Positions 39,301 to 48,445 of a stretch of 64,000 nucleotides of DNA are shown in pieces. The notes beneath the pieces were generated by a model. It worked only from the letters and a program-made list of their open reading frames with translations. It was not told the DNA's origin and searched no databases. Position numbers and translations under genes: made by a program. Position 1 is the stretch's first letter. Every line of letters starts with the position of its first letter. The stretch is from Phytomonas francai (Eukaryota; Euglenozoa; Kinetoplastea; Trypanosomatida; Trypanosomatidae): positions 1,207,027 through 1,271,026 of the forward strand of contig MJCC01000002.1 in NCBI GenBank assembly GCA_001766655.1. Direction: 5' to 3'.

Positions 39301-41457
39301 TTCCAAAAAGAGGTCAATGAGGTCCCTGGTTCCAAGGGCATCACTGTACTTTGTGGCCACCTGCACAATAACCTTGAAGTTCTGCTTGTGATTTTTAGAA
39401 AGATCCGACAAACACACAAGACCCTCCTCCTTGTTAAGTTTTCCAAAAAACTCTAGCATCCACTCGGGATTTAGTGCATGATATTGCTCCAGACAGTGTC
39501 GAATATTGGGGAGATAGTTGGCGCTGATATCTTCTCTTTGAGCAATGATGTAACAATCTATGGCTCGATGATAGAGCCCAGCACGCTCGCAAAACGGGGC
39601 CAGCCTTATGGGGTCGTAGTGGAGGCAAATCCCTCGTGCGAAAATCTTCTCCGCAACAGATGGGTGAGAATACTTTAGGTTGATCTCCAGCAGCTTTGTT
39701 TGAAAGTCGATCGTTGACTCATCGTTGTGGTCATGCAGCACCTCAAGCAGAAACTCTGTGGCCTGCTGAATATTCTGAGTTGAGACGAGCATATCCAGAA
39801 TTTCCTCCGCGCTTAGGACCGGCTTATCACCCATTTCGCGATACAGCATGAGACCAAGGCTGACGGCATCTTGCGGATTCGCGAGGATAAAGTTTTTCAT
39901 GATGACTCGCCAGTCCGGTGAGAATTTAGTCTGTTTACAGTACTCAACCGCTTTCTGAGTCTGGTTGGACTGCAGTAGCACGTTGACTACCTTAGCATGC
40001 GCAGAGTTTTGGTGATAAATACTCATGGCCATATCTGGATCTAAACGCTGCACAAGGTCAGCTAGCTCCACGTTGGGAGTTAACTTGCCCTCTTCAAATT
40101 GCTGCTTCACAAAACCGATCCCTCCACTTGGGAGAACTGCACGCACCAGCTCAACAGACTCAAATTCGTTCAGTTTCGTTTCTGCCAGCACCATCTTGAA
40201 ATAGGTAGAGATGGCTGGGGGCTGACCAGGGTGCTGAGGCAGCTGAAGAAAACGCCGCAGAACTTCAGGCGTCCGGAGCGCACCACCAGGAGCCCGCAAG
40301 CACATATGGATAGCCGCCTCTACATTCCCCGACTGTAAGTAGTTCTCCAGTTGCGTCCGGAAGAGGTCATCGACGCCACCAAGGTTCGCCGATTCCGCGA
40401 TACGAATCGCCAACTGCGGGTTTTGCATGCGGTTTTTTACAAAAGGAATGATGGTGGCGTCGTTCGGTGCAACACGAATGACAGTGCCCTGGTTGTTGAC
40501 ACAAATGATCCCACCGGTAGTACGATCCTCTGCGCCGCATAAAACAATCGCCGTCGTAAACTGTTGAGCACTCAGAATGGTACCTGTGAAAATATCCATC
40601 AGCACATACGAGCCGCGACTAGTGACAACTGTCAGAAGCTTGTGACGCTCGGATACATGCATCACTATGGGGATGTCGCCCTCCTGCATGCGAACGTTGT
40701 AGACCTTCCTGGTCAAAGTGAGGTCCATCTTTTCACTCATGGGAACCTCCATAATCATCACCTGCCCTCCTTCCTGAGGGCTATTCCAGGCCATGCACAT
40801 GATGTTGCACGGTCGAGTCTCGTTCGGCACAGTGGTGGTGATAAAATTGCAGGTATGACCGCTGAGTACGCGGCTATTCCTATTTTCTACAGAGTATATA
40901 AATGCTTTGCTGACCGTGCTTGTACCTTCACGAGTGACACCTGTGAGGATGAGCCACTTCCTCTTTTGGTCAACATGGTAGGAAAGGATCTGCACTGAGG
41001 TGCCATAATCCTCCCCATAATCAAAGACTCGCTCCGGTGGGGCGTCTGATGCCGTGTTCAAGCTCCAGTGGTACACCGTAGTCGCAGTTACCATGCCCAC
41101 CGTCTCAGCGTCAACCCAACGCCAGAACAAGATATCGTTGTGAAACACCAGTGCTTTAAGTCGCTTTGATGCATCCACATCGAAGATTTGTATGTTGCGA
41201 CCACTGCGGATTGCAAGAATCTTGGAATTGGGATTCATAATCACTGCCTCAGCATTCCTGATGTTGTTGCGCATACTCTCCTTTTTGACCAAATCTGCAA
41301 TAACAAGTGAACTTTGCCCATTTTCTTGAACATCGCGTACGCACACATACTTGTCACCATCAATAGTGACGTTTTTAAAGGAAATGGTACCGGGGCGAAG
41401 GCCTCCAGGGATCGAATTGAGTTGGAAAACCTCCTTGATTACGACAGGAGAATCCAT
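36382..41457 (-). CDS. CHC: Clathrin heavy chain
   Basis: 1691 residues from an ATG, close to the 1675 of animal clathrin. The N-terminal 330 or so residues are the beta-propeller (FQLNSIPGGLRPGTISF; AVIMNPNSKILAIRSG; a Trp-box-like YHWSLN). A helical linker follows. From about residue 540 to 1560 there are clathrin heavy-chain repeats forming the leg, with well conserved segments such as YDPIRLAPFCERAGLYHRAI and QDRCSEKKTDVALFNALGKI. The C-terminus has the trimerisation helix (MTKVNRLERAITDEHAAARE) and a Pro/Gly-rich tail ending GRPF. It forms the triskelion coat for endocytosis and Golgi traffic; trypanosomes depend on it although some lineages lack AP-2. The last 170 or so bases are much more GC-rich than the rest of the gene. 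Confidence 0.98.
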   Translation of the reverse strand: MDSPVVIKEVFQLNSIPGGLRPGTISFKNVTIDGDKYVCVRDVQENGQSSLVIADLVKKESMRNNIRNAEAVIMNPNSKILAIRSGRNIQIFDVDASKRLKALVFHNDILFWRWVDAETVGMVTATTVYHWSLNTASDAPPERVFDYGEDYGTSVQILSYHVDQKRKWLILTGVTREGTSTVSKAFIYSVENRNSRVLSGHTCNFITTTVPNETRPCNIMCMAWNSPQEGGQVMIMEVPMSEKMDLTLTRKVYNVRMQEGDIPIVMHVSERHKLLTVVTSRGSYVLMDIFTGTILSAQQFTTAIVLCGAEDRTTGGIICVNNQGTVIRVAPNDATIIPFVKNRMQNPQLAIRIAESANLGGVDDLFRTQLENYLQSGNVEAAIHMCLRAPGGALRTPEVLRRFLQLPQHPGQPPAISTYFKMVLAETKLNEFESVELVRAVLPSGGIGFVKQQFEEGKLTPNVELADLVQRLDPDMAMSIYHQNSAHAKVVNVLLQSNQTQKAVEYCKQTKFSPDWRVIMKNFILANPQDAVSLGLMLYREMGDKPVLSAEEILDMLVSTQNIQQATEFLLEVLHDHNDESTIDFQTKLLEINLKYSHPSVAEKIFARGICLHYDPIRLAPFCERAGLYHRAIDCYIIAQREDISANYLPNIRHCLEQYHALNPEWMLEFFGKLNKEEGLVCLSDLSKNHKQNFKVIVQVATKYSDALGTRDLIDLFLEKGLFEILYYYLGAIVPYTKDPEVHFRYIEAAAEMGQIQELERMTRESPCYEPERTKNYLKGKGLTNVWPFINVCDAHNMVNEMIHYLVNTGNESCIEQYVMRRSPGKTPQVVQALIECHKGEDYIKGVLNAAGAMCPIQELVDVAESTGRLSLIREWIQDRCSEKKTDVALFNALGKIYVDCGESPETFLLENEYYDPMVLGKYCENTDPNLAYIAYTRGNCSEAIVKLCQKNNMYSHLARYLVKAQNLDLWVTLLSSDNPERRQLVEAVHQTALPEAQISEEVSTTVRAFMNANLIEELTSLLEQIVLYGKFRKNRYLENLLIMSAVRTHKDKVMDYVMSLENYDAANIANLAIGAELYEVAFVVYDRHNMKKEAMNVLLENLKDLSRARSFAQKMDIPEAWAILGVYLVKEDEIHDGVECLIRGKNADAVAEVMAAAERTKQYADLIKYLLMARTCSRSKDGKIDTALAFTYARTGQIVKLEEFLKETHNVKIGDIADKCFEKELYESAKVLYRLANNYSRLATTELKLNNLSDAVEAANKARLVQTYKEVNMACMLAGDMKLANACALPVILKAEELIAMADRYESRGLWEELLNVLRAATGVQGAHMGIFTEIGVLLARYKPEKLLEHINIYPRKINTHKMVSVCELYHHWLPLRVLHVNNEDWMAAVNTMMKHFADAWDHEIFKDAVLRMGSNDTVYSAIGFYIKTHPEMLNDFLSFIFKKVEPERVMVEVEKHAPIYLIRTYLEAIQERNLKKVNETLNDLYIEDEDFDALRNSIELYDNFDFQKLSSRLEKMHLFEFRKIALLLHRKNKNYAHAIRVAKENKLYQYAIETAAESSDTSLAEELLDYFVKDHPEFFVTCLYTCYEILDPTVVMEKVWRNQRTDIAMPYFIQTMQSLMTKVNRLERAITDEHAAAREAARRLGPAEGANRPLMIESTAAGFTPGAPPIAPTHNIYANPGQFSTGRPF

Positions 41458-43258
41458 TTTCTTTATCTGGTGGCTTTTAGGTGTATAGTATTCCTTCTTC
41501 TTTGTTAAAACTATTGGACCCTAGGTACTTCAGAAATCGAAAACAAAGTATTTCTTAGCAAAAACAACAATAATATTTAAAAAAAAAACTTAAAAACGAT
41601 TGACAATACAAGTAAAAAGAAAAAGAACAAATGAAATGCTATGCAAATACTAAGAAAATCCAAGATTTTATCATGCAAATCTCGAAGAAAATAAACGCAG
41701 CAATGGTTGAATAAAGCAAGATGGATCACGTGAAATAAAGGTATTTTCTTACCATAGTAATACACAGAAAACGGACCTATGTAAAGCGAGAATCGCTGAA
41801 CCGGCACAACTATTGAGAGTATGGGTTTCAAGGCGAGGTTATAATATACCCAAATGAAAGATGCAAAAACCGTAGCGCTACGCTCGCTCAGACTAATCCG
41901 CCAATTTATTATCCAGCGAAATTCCTTTTTTGATCGTCCCTAAAGTCGCAAACACCCCTATCTACTATCTGCAAAAACGAATATTTCTGGCCTTGGTTGA
42001 TTATAATATACAAAAAGAAATAGGGTATCAAGCAAAAAGAAAAGGGCTCATTTATAAATGAGTAAAACTAGGCCTTCCCCAGAAAACTGCCAAAATGTGA
42101 ATAGTACAGCTGAATAGACGCTTTCCTTTCCTTTAGCCTTTTTAGTGTCCGCCTCCACTTTCTGCAAACCGAAAACAAGATCAATTTGTTCCGCATACCT
42201 TTCCCAACATGAACTACAACCCGGATTCGTTCTCAACAAGCTTTCACTCGCAAAAATGCCTCGTTCAACTCGACTCTGCACACGTCAACATCCACCACTC
42301 CTTTTCGCACTAACCCGTAAACTCGAATCAATAAATAAACTTCAGATAGCACTTTGCTTCGAGAAGACTAATTCAAAATAGAATTTCTCTACGCACAAGA
42401 CATTCAACCTACTTTACAAAATTTTACGTGTGATTTGATCATGCTTGTAATGCGTGACGCAGAAACCGCATGAAGAAAGAACTTTGAAAAAAAAAACTAG
42501 AATAAAAAAATGTATAGTTCAGCGATCATGTGTTGAGAATGAAGTAGACAAAATTCTATAAAATAAAAAACACTATTATAAACATTTCATAATTAACCCT
42601 TAATGTTAAAACTTTTATACATTTTTAAGAACTATTTATTTTCCCTTCTTGTTTTACCATTTTCTCTTCTTTTTTTAAAGCCTATTATGCGAACTTCATT
42701 ATAGCGTCCAATTCTTATATTCTGGCGTGCTGAAATAATGCTTTCTTCCTAACAATAAAAAATAAGCATTCGTGGAACTAACTTAACTTCCTATTCGTTT
42801 TAAGCTTAGATTTTTTTTCCCATTTAACAAAATCTGTTAAAATTGGTGCCTAACAAACAAAAAAGGCTCCACCATATTATGTCAATAAAAAGTGCATGGG
42901 TAAGCAACAACGGAAGATTTTGAATCAAATGGAATGACTCTAAAATTGATCAATTTGTGTTGTTCCTCAGTAAGTGGGACTCCTTTGCTGTTAAGTACAA
43001 CCATGATGAAAAAAAAAATTATTTATTTTTCCTTATATCAAAATTTTATGTTTGTGTTATTTAAATCTGACTCAAGCCAAAATTTCGCAAAATAAAAAGA
43101 AAAGAATACAACAATGTATGTTTTAACGCATTCTTCCTTGCATTCAAAAAGTCTTGCGAAATAATATCAAGCCCTCCTCACACTCCTAGCCCACCACATG
43201 GTCCGACCAGTCAAACACAGACATACCCGCACAGCCCGCCCTTCACCTCTTTTTGTGC
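41458..43258. other. Longest intergenic region (1.8 kb), upstream of clathrin
   Basis: Mostly AT-rich. An island at about 41840-42390 is less AT-rich and holds a 12-bp palindrome at 41871-41882 and a 42-codon minus-strand frame at 42068-42196 encoding a basic peptide (MRNKLILFSVCRKWRRTLKR...). The frame is too short to call. No tRNA or box C/D pattern was recognised. A T-rich tract with AG near 41550 may be the clathrin acceptor. Confidence 0.5.
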
Positions 43259-43975
43259 CTAAGCCTGGCCGGTAACAGTGGGGCATTCACGTGCAAAGTG
43301 GCCCGCCTCGCCACACCTGTGGCAAGTGTTGCTTCCGCTTTCTTTATATCTGGCAGCACCACCTCGATTAGTGCAGTTACGGCTTATGTGGCCGGACTGA
43401 CCGCAGTTGTAACATGTACGGTCACCGCTGCCACCATCTTGTCGATTAGGACATTCGCGGCTCATGTGGCCGGTTTCACCGCATTTGAAACACGTCTTGT
43501 CGCCAGTACCACGGTACCTCTTGGTCGGGCAATCGCGTGAGATGTGGCCGGACTCACCGCAGTTGTAGCATGCCCGGTCTCCACCGGCGTTACCACCATC
43601 ACGATCCCGCTTCCCCGAACGGCTTCTCTTAGGGCAATCCCGGCTCATGTGGCCGTTCTCACCACAGTTATAGCACGACATGTTGCCTGCTGCACCTGTT
43701 TTCGCAGAATTTGGACAATCCCGGCTCATGTGCCCGGTCTCGCCACATCTGTAGCATGATATGTTTCCAGCAGCCCCAGGCTTCGCGGGGTTAGGGCAAT
43801 CACGGCTATAGTGACCCTTATCGCCGCATTTAAAACAAGTGTTATCGTTTCCTCCAACATTTTGATCACCTGCATTGGGGCACTCACGAGCAAAGTGGCC
43901 AGGGTTGCCGCACTTGTGGCAAACCTTTTCATCCGTGTAGGATTGGTTCTCTATCTGGTCTTTGTTGTAGGACAT
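43259..43975 (-). CDS. HEXBP-like zinc-knuckle DNA/RNA-binding protein
   Basis: 238 residues from an ATG with eight CCHC knuckles starting near residues 19, 47, 74, 101, 137, 162, 188 and 218. The first and last (CHKCGNPGHFAREC, CHRCGEAGHFAREC) are of one subtype; the six inner ones are CYxCGExGHxSRDC types. Linkers are Gly/Asn-rich, with a basic one at 116-135. This is the layout of Leishmania HEXBP, which has nine knuckles and binds a G-rich hexamer repeat of the GP63 intergenic region. Likely roles are binding of G-rich single-stranded DNA or mRNA. It lies between proteasome beta5 and clathrin, with the smaller six-knuckle gene on the other side of clathrin. Confidence 0.9.
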   Translation of the reverse strand: MSYNKDQIENQSYTDEKVCHKCGNPGHFARECPNAGDQNVGGNDNTCFKCGDKGHYSRDCPNPAKPGAAGNISCYRCGETGHMSRDCPNSAKTGAAGNMSCYNCGENGHMSRDCPKRSRSGKRDRDGGNAGGDRACYNCGESGHISRDCPTKRYRGTGDKTCFKCGETGHMSRECPNRQDGGSGDRTCYNCGQSGHISRNCTNRGGAARYKESGSNTCHRCGEAGHFARECPTVTGQA

Positions 43976-44644
43976 GATGGTATAGTGTTAATTAAATTAT
44001 TAATACCAAAAGTGTGTGTATTGGACTAAATGGCTAGACTTCTTGGAAAGGACGCTTGAGTAGATAGCAAAAAAAGCTTCGCGACGAGAAAGGAGAGAAA
44101 CGTGTATTCGGTTTTTTTATAGGCCAAGATAGTACAAAATAATCGCTAATGAGGGTAAACATTAACACACCATATTGATATGGCATTTTTGCTATTTTGT
44201 GCATGCCTGTGTCATACACACCACTTTTCAGACTTTATTTCTTCCTTTTCTTTTATTTTAAGTCAGCCAAACCACGTCAATATTGTCGCACACGGTCTAT
44301 TTAAAGGGATGACGACCTTGTATCATTGTAATAAATATTTTCGCCAAATACAATATTTTCCTATATAAAAATTATGAGTATCGAGTGTCGCTGCTAGGCC
44401 CATATGCGAAAAAAAAGACCATGTTGAGAGATAGTATATTAGTGGGTGCAGATAAGAAACACCCATAAAAGATGGCGACAGCTGATAGAATGCAAATAAA
44501 CATTTTATCTCTTTATGCTTTAGAAGTGTGTGTGTTCATCCTTTCTTTGAAAAACTGCACACTGGTTCTTCTCCCTTTTCCCTTTTCACCCTAAAAATGG
44601 CAATATCACATTTTATTCTCCTTGTTTGGATCATGAGTCCGCAA
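43976..44644. other. Intergenic spacer, about 670 bp
   Basis: No gene seen. It contains the candidate acceptor of the HEXBP-like gene. The minus-strand frame at 44034-44219 begins with GTG, spans the pyrimidine tract and is not supported. Confidence 0.55.
44055..44102 (-). promoter_or_regulatory. Candidate spliced-leader acceptor for the HEXBP-like gene
   Basis: The transcribed strand carries TTTCTCTCCTTTCTCGTCG, a T7 run and then CTATCTACTCAAG, with the AG at 44055-44056. The resulting 5' UTR would be about 80 nt. Confidence 0.55.
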
Positions 44645-45580
44645 TTACTTTCCAGGATGATAACGATCGTAAAGTTTTGTTTGGTCATCTCGAGAGATCT
44701 GTGTCCAGCCCTTATCGTGCACGTGATATACCGTTACAATACCACCCGATGCACCATCACGGTAGGTGGCATAAAAGATTGATTGACGAGCCAGATCAAA
44801 AGCCTCCTCCAAAGTCAAATCGTCGCGATAGCCCGAATCCAAGACGCCGTACGCATAGATAGAGCCGGAGCCTACGCTAAAAATATTGTGCTTCACGCGA
44901 GTACCCTTATCATCAACGTAGTACAAGGCAGGCCCAAATTGGTCCCATCCGGCCACCATGGTACCCATCGACAGTCCATGGTTGCGATAAGAATAGGTGA
45001 TATTCGCAAGGATCTTGCTTGCAGCGGCAACGGTGATCCGAATACCATTTCGAAGTTCCCAGAGACGGCACTCCATCCCTAGAACTCGCTCCCAGTACTG
45101 ACAATCGGCCGCGCCACCGGCCATCGTGCCAAGCAAATATTCGTTAATCTCTAACACCTTCATGACCGTTTGTGACGCAATATACTGCCCCTGCGTAGCG
45201 CGAGAATCCACTGCGATAACGACACCTCCCTTGAACATAAAACCTAGTGTTGTCGTGCCTTTTTTATGATCAAGCTTTGGGATCGAGCGAGGTACAGGGC
45301 AGCTCAAAGTTAGCTTCCAGGAGCGGAAATCGTCGTTAAGACGACTACTGGTGTCAAGAGGATCTGCTGTCAGCCTCTCACCCGTACTAGGAAGTACCTC
45401 GACAGAATCCACGTGTTTGGGCACAGCTCTGTAGTTATACGAAGCAATGGCGAGCTCATTATCGTGAGCCCGGGCATCATCATCGGAATCAAGGTTGTGG
45501 AATGCAAAGGGACCGATGCGGGGGCAGTCGTCCAATGAGAACTTGGACCGTGTTACAGCCTCGAAGGTGTGGTACATCAT
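44645..45580 (-). CDS. PSMB5: 20S proteasome catalytic subunit beta5
   Basis: 311 residues from an ATG (MMYHTF). A propeptide of 108 residues ends LDHKKG, followed by the mature N-terminus TTTLGF with catalytic Thr109 (Thr1). Asp17 and Lys33 of the mature numbering are present (AVDSRATQGQ; QTVMKVLEI), as are the beta5 hallmarks GTMAGGAADCQYWERVLG and GSGSIYAYGVLDSGYR. This is the chymotrypsin-like subunit and a known drug target in kinetoplastids. Both the residues for autocatalytic cleavage and those for hydrolysis are intact. An unusually good branch-site and acceptor sequence precedes the gene. Confidence 0.97.
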   Translation of the reverse strand: MMYHTFEAVTRSKFSLDDCPRIGPFAFHNLDSDDDARAHDNELAIASYNYRAVPKHVDSVEVLPSTGERLTADPLDTSSRLNDDFRSWKLTLSCPVPRSIPKLDHKKGTTTLGFMFKGGVVIAVDSRATQGQYIASQTVMKVLEINEYLLGTMAGGAADCQYWERVLGMECRLWELRNGIRITVAAASKILANITYSYRNHGLSMGTMVAGWDQFGPALYYVDDKGTRVKHNIFSVGSGSIYAYGVLDSGYRDDLTLEEAFDLARQSIFYATYRDGASGGIVTVYHVHDKGWTQISRDDQTKLYDRYHPGK

Positions 45581-46051
45581 AATGAGACAGACTGGCTAGA
45601 AAAGAGATCTGTTAGTATGGTGGTTGTTTGGATTCCGTGTGGAGGGAAAATAAATAGGAGGTCCGCGACGCTATAAATTGTTAACTATTGCTTTACTATA
45701 TGAAATCAGAAGGATTAAAAGAGCAAATAAATCTAATTCAATGCTAAAAGATCTATAGACATATATAAAAGTCAAGAAAGAAGTGACATTTTAGGGGCAG
45801 ATAGGGGGGAGGGGGGGGAGTTGTTAAATACGATTGTGCACGCTTATGTAGACTAATGTACCCCTCCCTCCTGAATTACAAAAGGAGATAGTCGGTTCAA
45901 ACAAAGCAACCTGACAACCATTCCAAATTTCTTTTAATAAGTGCTAGTCTTATTTAGAAATTTCAGAATATATAGAGAGAGAGAGAAAAAAAAAGGGAAT
46001 GTTAACCCCTTTTACCATATCCAACTTATAGGGCCTCCATATTCTCTCAGC
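45581..46051. other. Intergenic spacer, about 470 bp
   Basis: Contains the beta5 splice signal at its left end, a G-rich run on the plus strand at 45794-45820 and a GA repeat near 45975-45985. No gene seen. Confidence 0.6.
45596..45617 (-). promoter_or_regulatory. Candidate branch site and spliced-leader acceptor for PSMB5
   Basis: On the transcribed strand TACTAAC (45611-45617) is followed by AGATCTCTTTTCTAG, with the AG at 45596-45597. The 5' UTR would be only 15 nt. The heptamer is the exact yeast branch-point consensus, which is not required in trypanosomes. Confidence 0.6.
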
Positions 46052-48445
46052 CTATGATGCTGCGGTGATGTCGTGCAGTATGCCTTCCTCTGTCCCAAAC
46101 TGAGAGTCTACGGACGATAAATCATCCCACTCCACGCTTTCAGGGAAATCCCTTTCAAAAGCTACATCGCTCTCGATTTCTGGGCGCTGTTGCATAATCT
46201 GGATGCGTTTCTTAGCTGCGGTGGCAAGCTCCTGCGACTCGAAAGACAATGCATGATGTACCTCTTCATAGGTGTATTGTTCAAGCTCCTCTGTTTCTTT
46301 GGGGGTCAGTTCACGGTACCGGGAGAGCTGACGTAGTCGGGTGACGCGTTGTCGGCGAAAGTAAGGCCAGTCACGTTCCACAAAGGGCCTCCATACAGCA
46401 CCTAAGTGCTGTGCGTAGAATGAAGGAACCGTCACCTCCCGCATCGAGCCAACCGGGAGGGTACTAAGAGAAAAAGGTCCAAACGAAATGCGGCCGCCAC
46501 GCTCGATCTTCCGACCCAAGTGCTGCATGAGCTGCGAAACATGCATGGTTCCACCGCGAATCTTGACCTTCACGGAGTACCTTGACTTTGCTGCTGGGTT
46601 CACCAAAAACTCTACGTTCTTGTACTGCTTTCCATTGATATTGATGCCCTCTGTATTCAGTTTATGCGCTAAGATGGGATCAATAGCCGGACGCACACGA
46701 ATAAGAAAGGTCTCCTGGATGTTCGTTTTGGGGTTTCCCAAAAAACGTGAAAGCTCACCATCGTTGGTCAGCATAAGAATACCATGTGCACGCAGTGGTA
46801 GAGAACCCACAGGAATCAGATGATCCATGCCTAAGATGCGAGCGTGTTTGCTGATGAGGGCTCGTCCAGCAACATCACTACGCGATACTAAAACGTTTGC
46901 TGGTTTATGGTACATCCAAAGCCGCGGCGGCGCATAGCGAAGGCGAGAACCATGCCCCAATACATGCACGTCATCCTCTGGCCGAATCAAGCGAAAAGGG
47001 TTGCGCTCAATCACGTTGTTAACCCGAACCTGACCGCTGGCAATTATGGTTGAGGCCTCCCGACGACTACAATAGCTAGCGCGTGGTAGGACGCGAAGTA
47101 AGTAAACTGTATTTGGATTGGCTAGAGATGAGTCAGATAGTTGATGATCGGTGAAGTCATCATCATTCAATGGCCTGGAGTCCAGCTTGCGGCTACTCGG
47201 ATTGGCTCCTGGAAGATAGGCGTCCATGTGTCGTAAGAAGCGTGCTGCCTGTTGTCGCTGCTCGGTGCTGGCGCCATCATGGAGAGAGCTGGAAACCCTT
47301 AGCGCCGCGCTACTATTCGGCAACTCTGTGGATGTTGCTTCGTCTGTCTTTTCCAAATCCGAAAGGGTCAGGGCGAGTTTTTTCGAAGACGGTAACGATG
47401 ATGAAAGAAGGGGGAACTTTCCTTTTAGGCTCTTGGACGGTAGTTGAGCCTCCTCCTGCCCGTGACTTCGTTGTTGCGCTAGTCGAAGCTCGGCGTCCGA
47501 CTCCAGGCGCAGCCGCCGTGGCAGGAAAGTTTCATCACGATCCTCACGAAGTTTTTCAGCTTTGAGTTCCATGAGTCGCTCACGAAACATGTCGGTGATC
47601 TGCACAGGAGTGTCACCAAAGTCGTTCATGCTCTCGTCACCTTCAACGGTCTGGTCCGCAGGAGCAAGGTTGCTCCGCTGCGATAGTCCAAGTCCGTCCT
47701 GGTGAGGTTGGCCACCAGAAAGCTGCAAAACGTCAGGTGAGAGCACTTCCTCAGTGGTTGGGGGCAACGACGACGGCATAGTTGTTGCCGCAGGATGGGC
47801 CCCACCAGTTCGCATCGTAGCATCACGAATGCCACCCCGAATATCTAAACTATCTTGATCAAAAAAAGAAAGCTCTGTCGTTTCGCTCGATGGTAAAGGG
47901 TAGCCATCCACATTGTATGCATGCGTCACACGATGCCATTTTCGATCTTCTTTTTCCTGCTGGACGTGGGGCAATGCAGATACAGATTTGAGGTGCGCCA
48001 TTGCCGTGGGGAACCCCCTCTCGAGATCCATCTGCCTCTCCACCATAGCATCGTCCAAGAACAACGAAACAGGCTCACCGTGAGTAATATTAGCAAGCCC
48101 CTTTACACCACTGCTGTGCTTTAGATGCGGTTTGGTGCGCCGTAAGTTTGGACTGGCTTTTCTCGGCGGCGCTCTGTTTGCGTTTGCCTCGGAGAAGTCG
48201 CGTTGTGAAGACTGCCGCCTTCTCTGATGTTTGCTAGAATTGGGCCCTTTTTTTTTTAGCCGAAGCCGTGGTTGACTTTGCATGGATGTGGTACTATCCT
48301 CTATAGGAGAATAAGTGGCATTGCTATCCGAGCTTCCTTCCCCAGTTGAAGAAGCTATAAATCGGCCGGGTGGAAATCCAAAGGCCAGACCCTGTATCAC
48401 CCCCCCTGCCCATCGATGCAGACTAAAACAAAGGGCGTGCCTCAT
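46052..48445 (-). CDS. RsuA/RluB-type pseudouridine-synthase-like protein, probably catalytically dead
   Basis: 797 residues from an ATG. The N-terminus (MRHALCFSLHRWAGGVIQGL) looks like a mitochondrial presequence. A disordered charged region runs to about 440. Next comes an S4 RNA-binding domain (YCSRREASTIIASGQVRVNN) and an RsuA/RluB-type synthase domain with RLWMYHKPANVLVS, GILMLTNDGEL and QETFLIRVRP. The catalytic GRLDxxTSGLL motif reads GSLPLRAHGIL, with Pro550 in place of the Asp; I checked this codon at 46796-46798 in the DNA. The later NRQVRRM motif is also degenerate (TMHVSQLM). An RNA-binding scaffold, for example in mitochondrial ribosome assembly, is likelier than an enzyme. The location and role are inferred. 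Confidence 0.8.
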   Translation of the reverse strand: MRHALCFSLHRWAGGVIQGLAFGFPPGRFIASSTGEGSSDSNATYSPIEDSTTSMQSQPRLRLKKKGPNSSKHQRRRQSSQRDFSEANANRAPPRKASPNLRRTKPHLKHSSGVKGLANITHGEPVSLFLDDAMVERQMDLERGFPTAMAHLKSVSALPHVQQEKEDRKWHRVTHAYNVDGYPLPSSETTELSFFDQDSLDIRGGIRDATMRTGGAHPAATTMPSSLPPTTEEVLSPDVLQLSGGQPHQDGLGLSQRSNLAPADQTVEGDESMNDFGDTPVQITDMFRERLMELKAEKLREDRDETFLPRRLRLESDAELRLAQQRSHGQEEAQLPSKSLKGKFPLLSSSLPSSKKLALTLSDLEKTDEATSTELPNSSAALRVSSSLHDGASTEQRQQAARFLRHMDAYLPGANPSSRKLDSRPLNDDDFTDHQLSDSSLANPNTVYLLRVLPRASYCSRREASTIIASGQVRVNNVIERNPFRLIRPEDDVHVLGHGSRLRYAPPRLWMYHKPANVLVSRSDVAGRALISKHARILGMDHLIPVGSLPLRAHGILMLTNDGELSRFLGNPKTNIQETFLIRVRPAIDPILAHKLNTEGININGKQYKNVEFLVNPAAKSRYSVKVKIRGGTMHVSQLMQHLGRKIERGGRISFGPFSLSTLPVGSMREVTVPSFYAQHLGAVWRPFVERDWPYFRRQRVTRLRQLSRYRELTPKETEELEQYTYEEVHHALSFESQELATAAKKRIQIMQQRPEIESDVAFERDFPESVEWDDLSSVDSQFGTEEGILHDITAAS

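Noticed and set aside
42048..42281. 77-codon minus-strand frame upstream of clathrin
   Set aside because: Begins with GTG and shows no recognisable family; kept only as part of the unexplained island.
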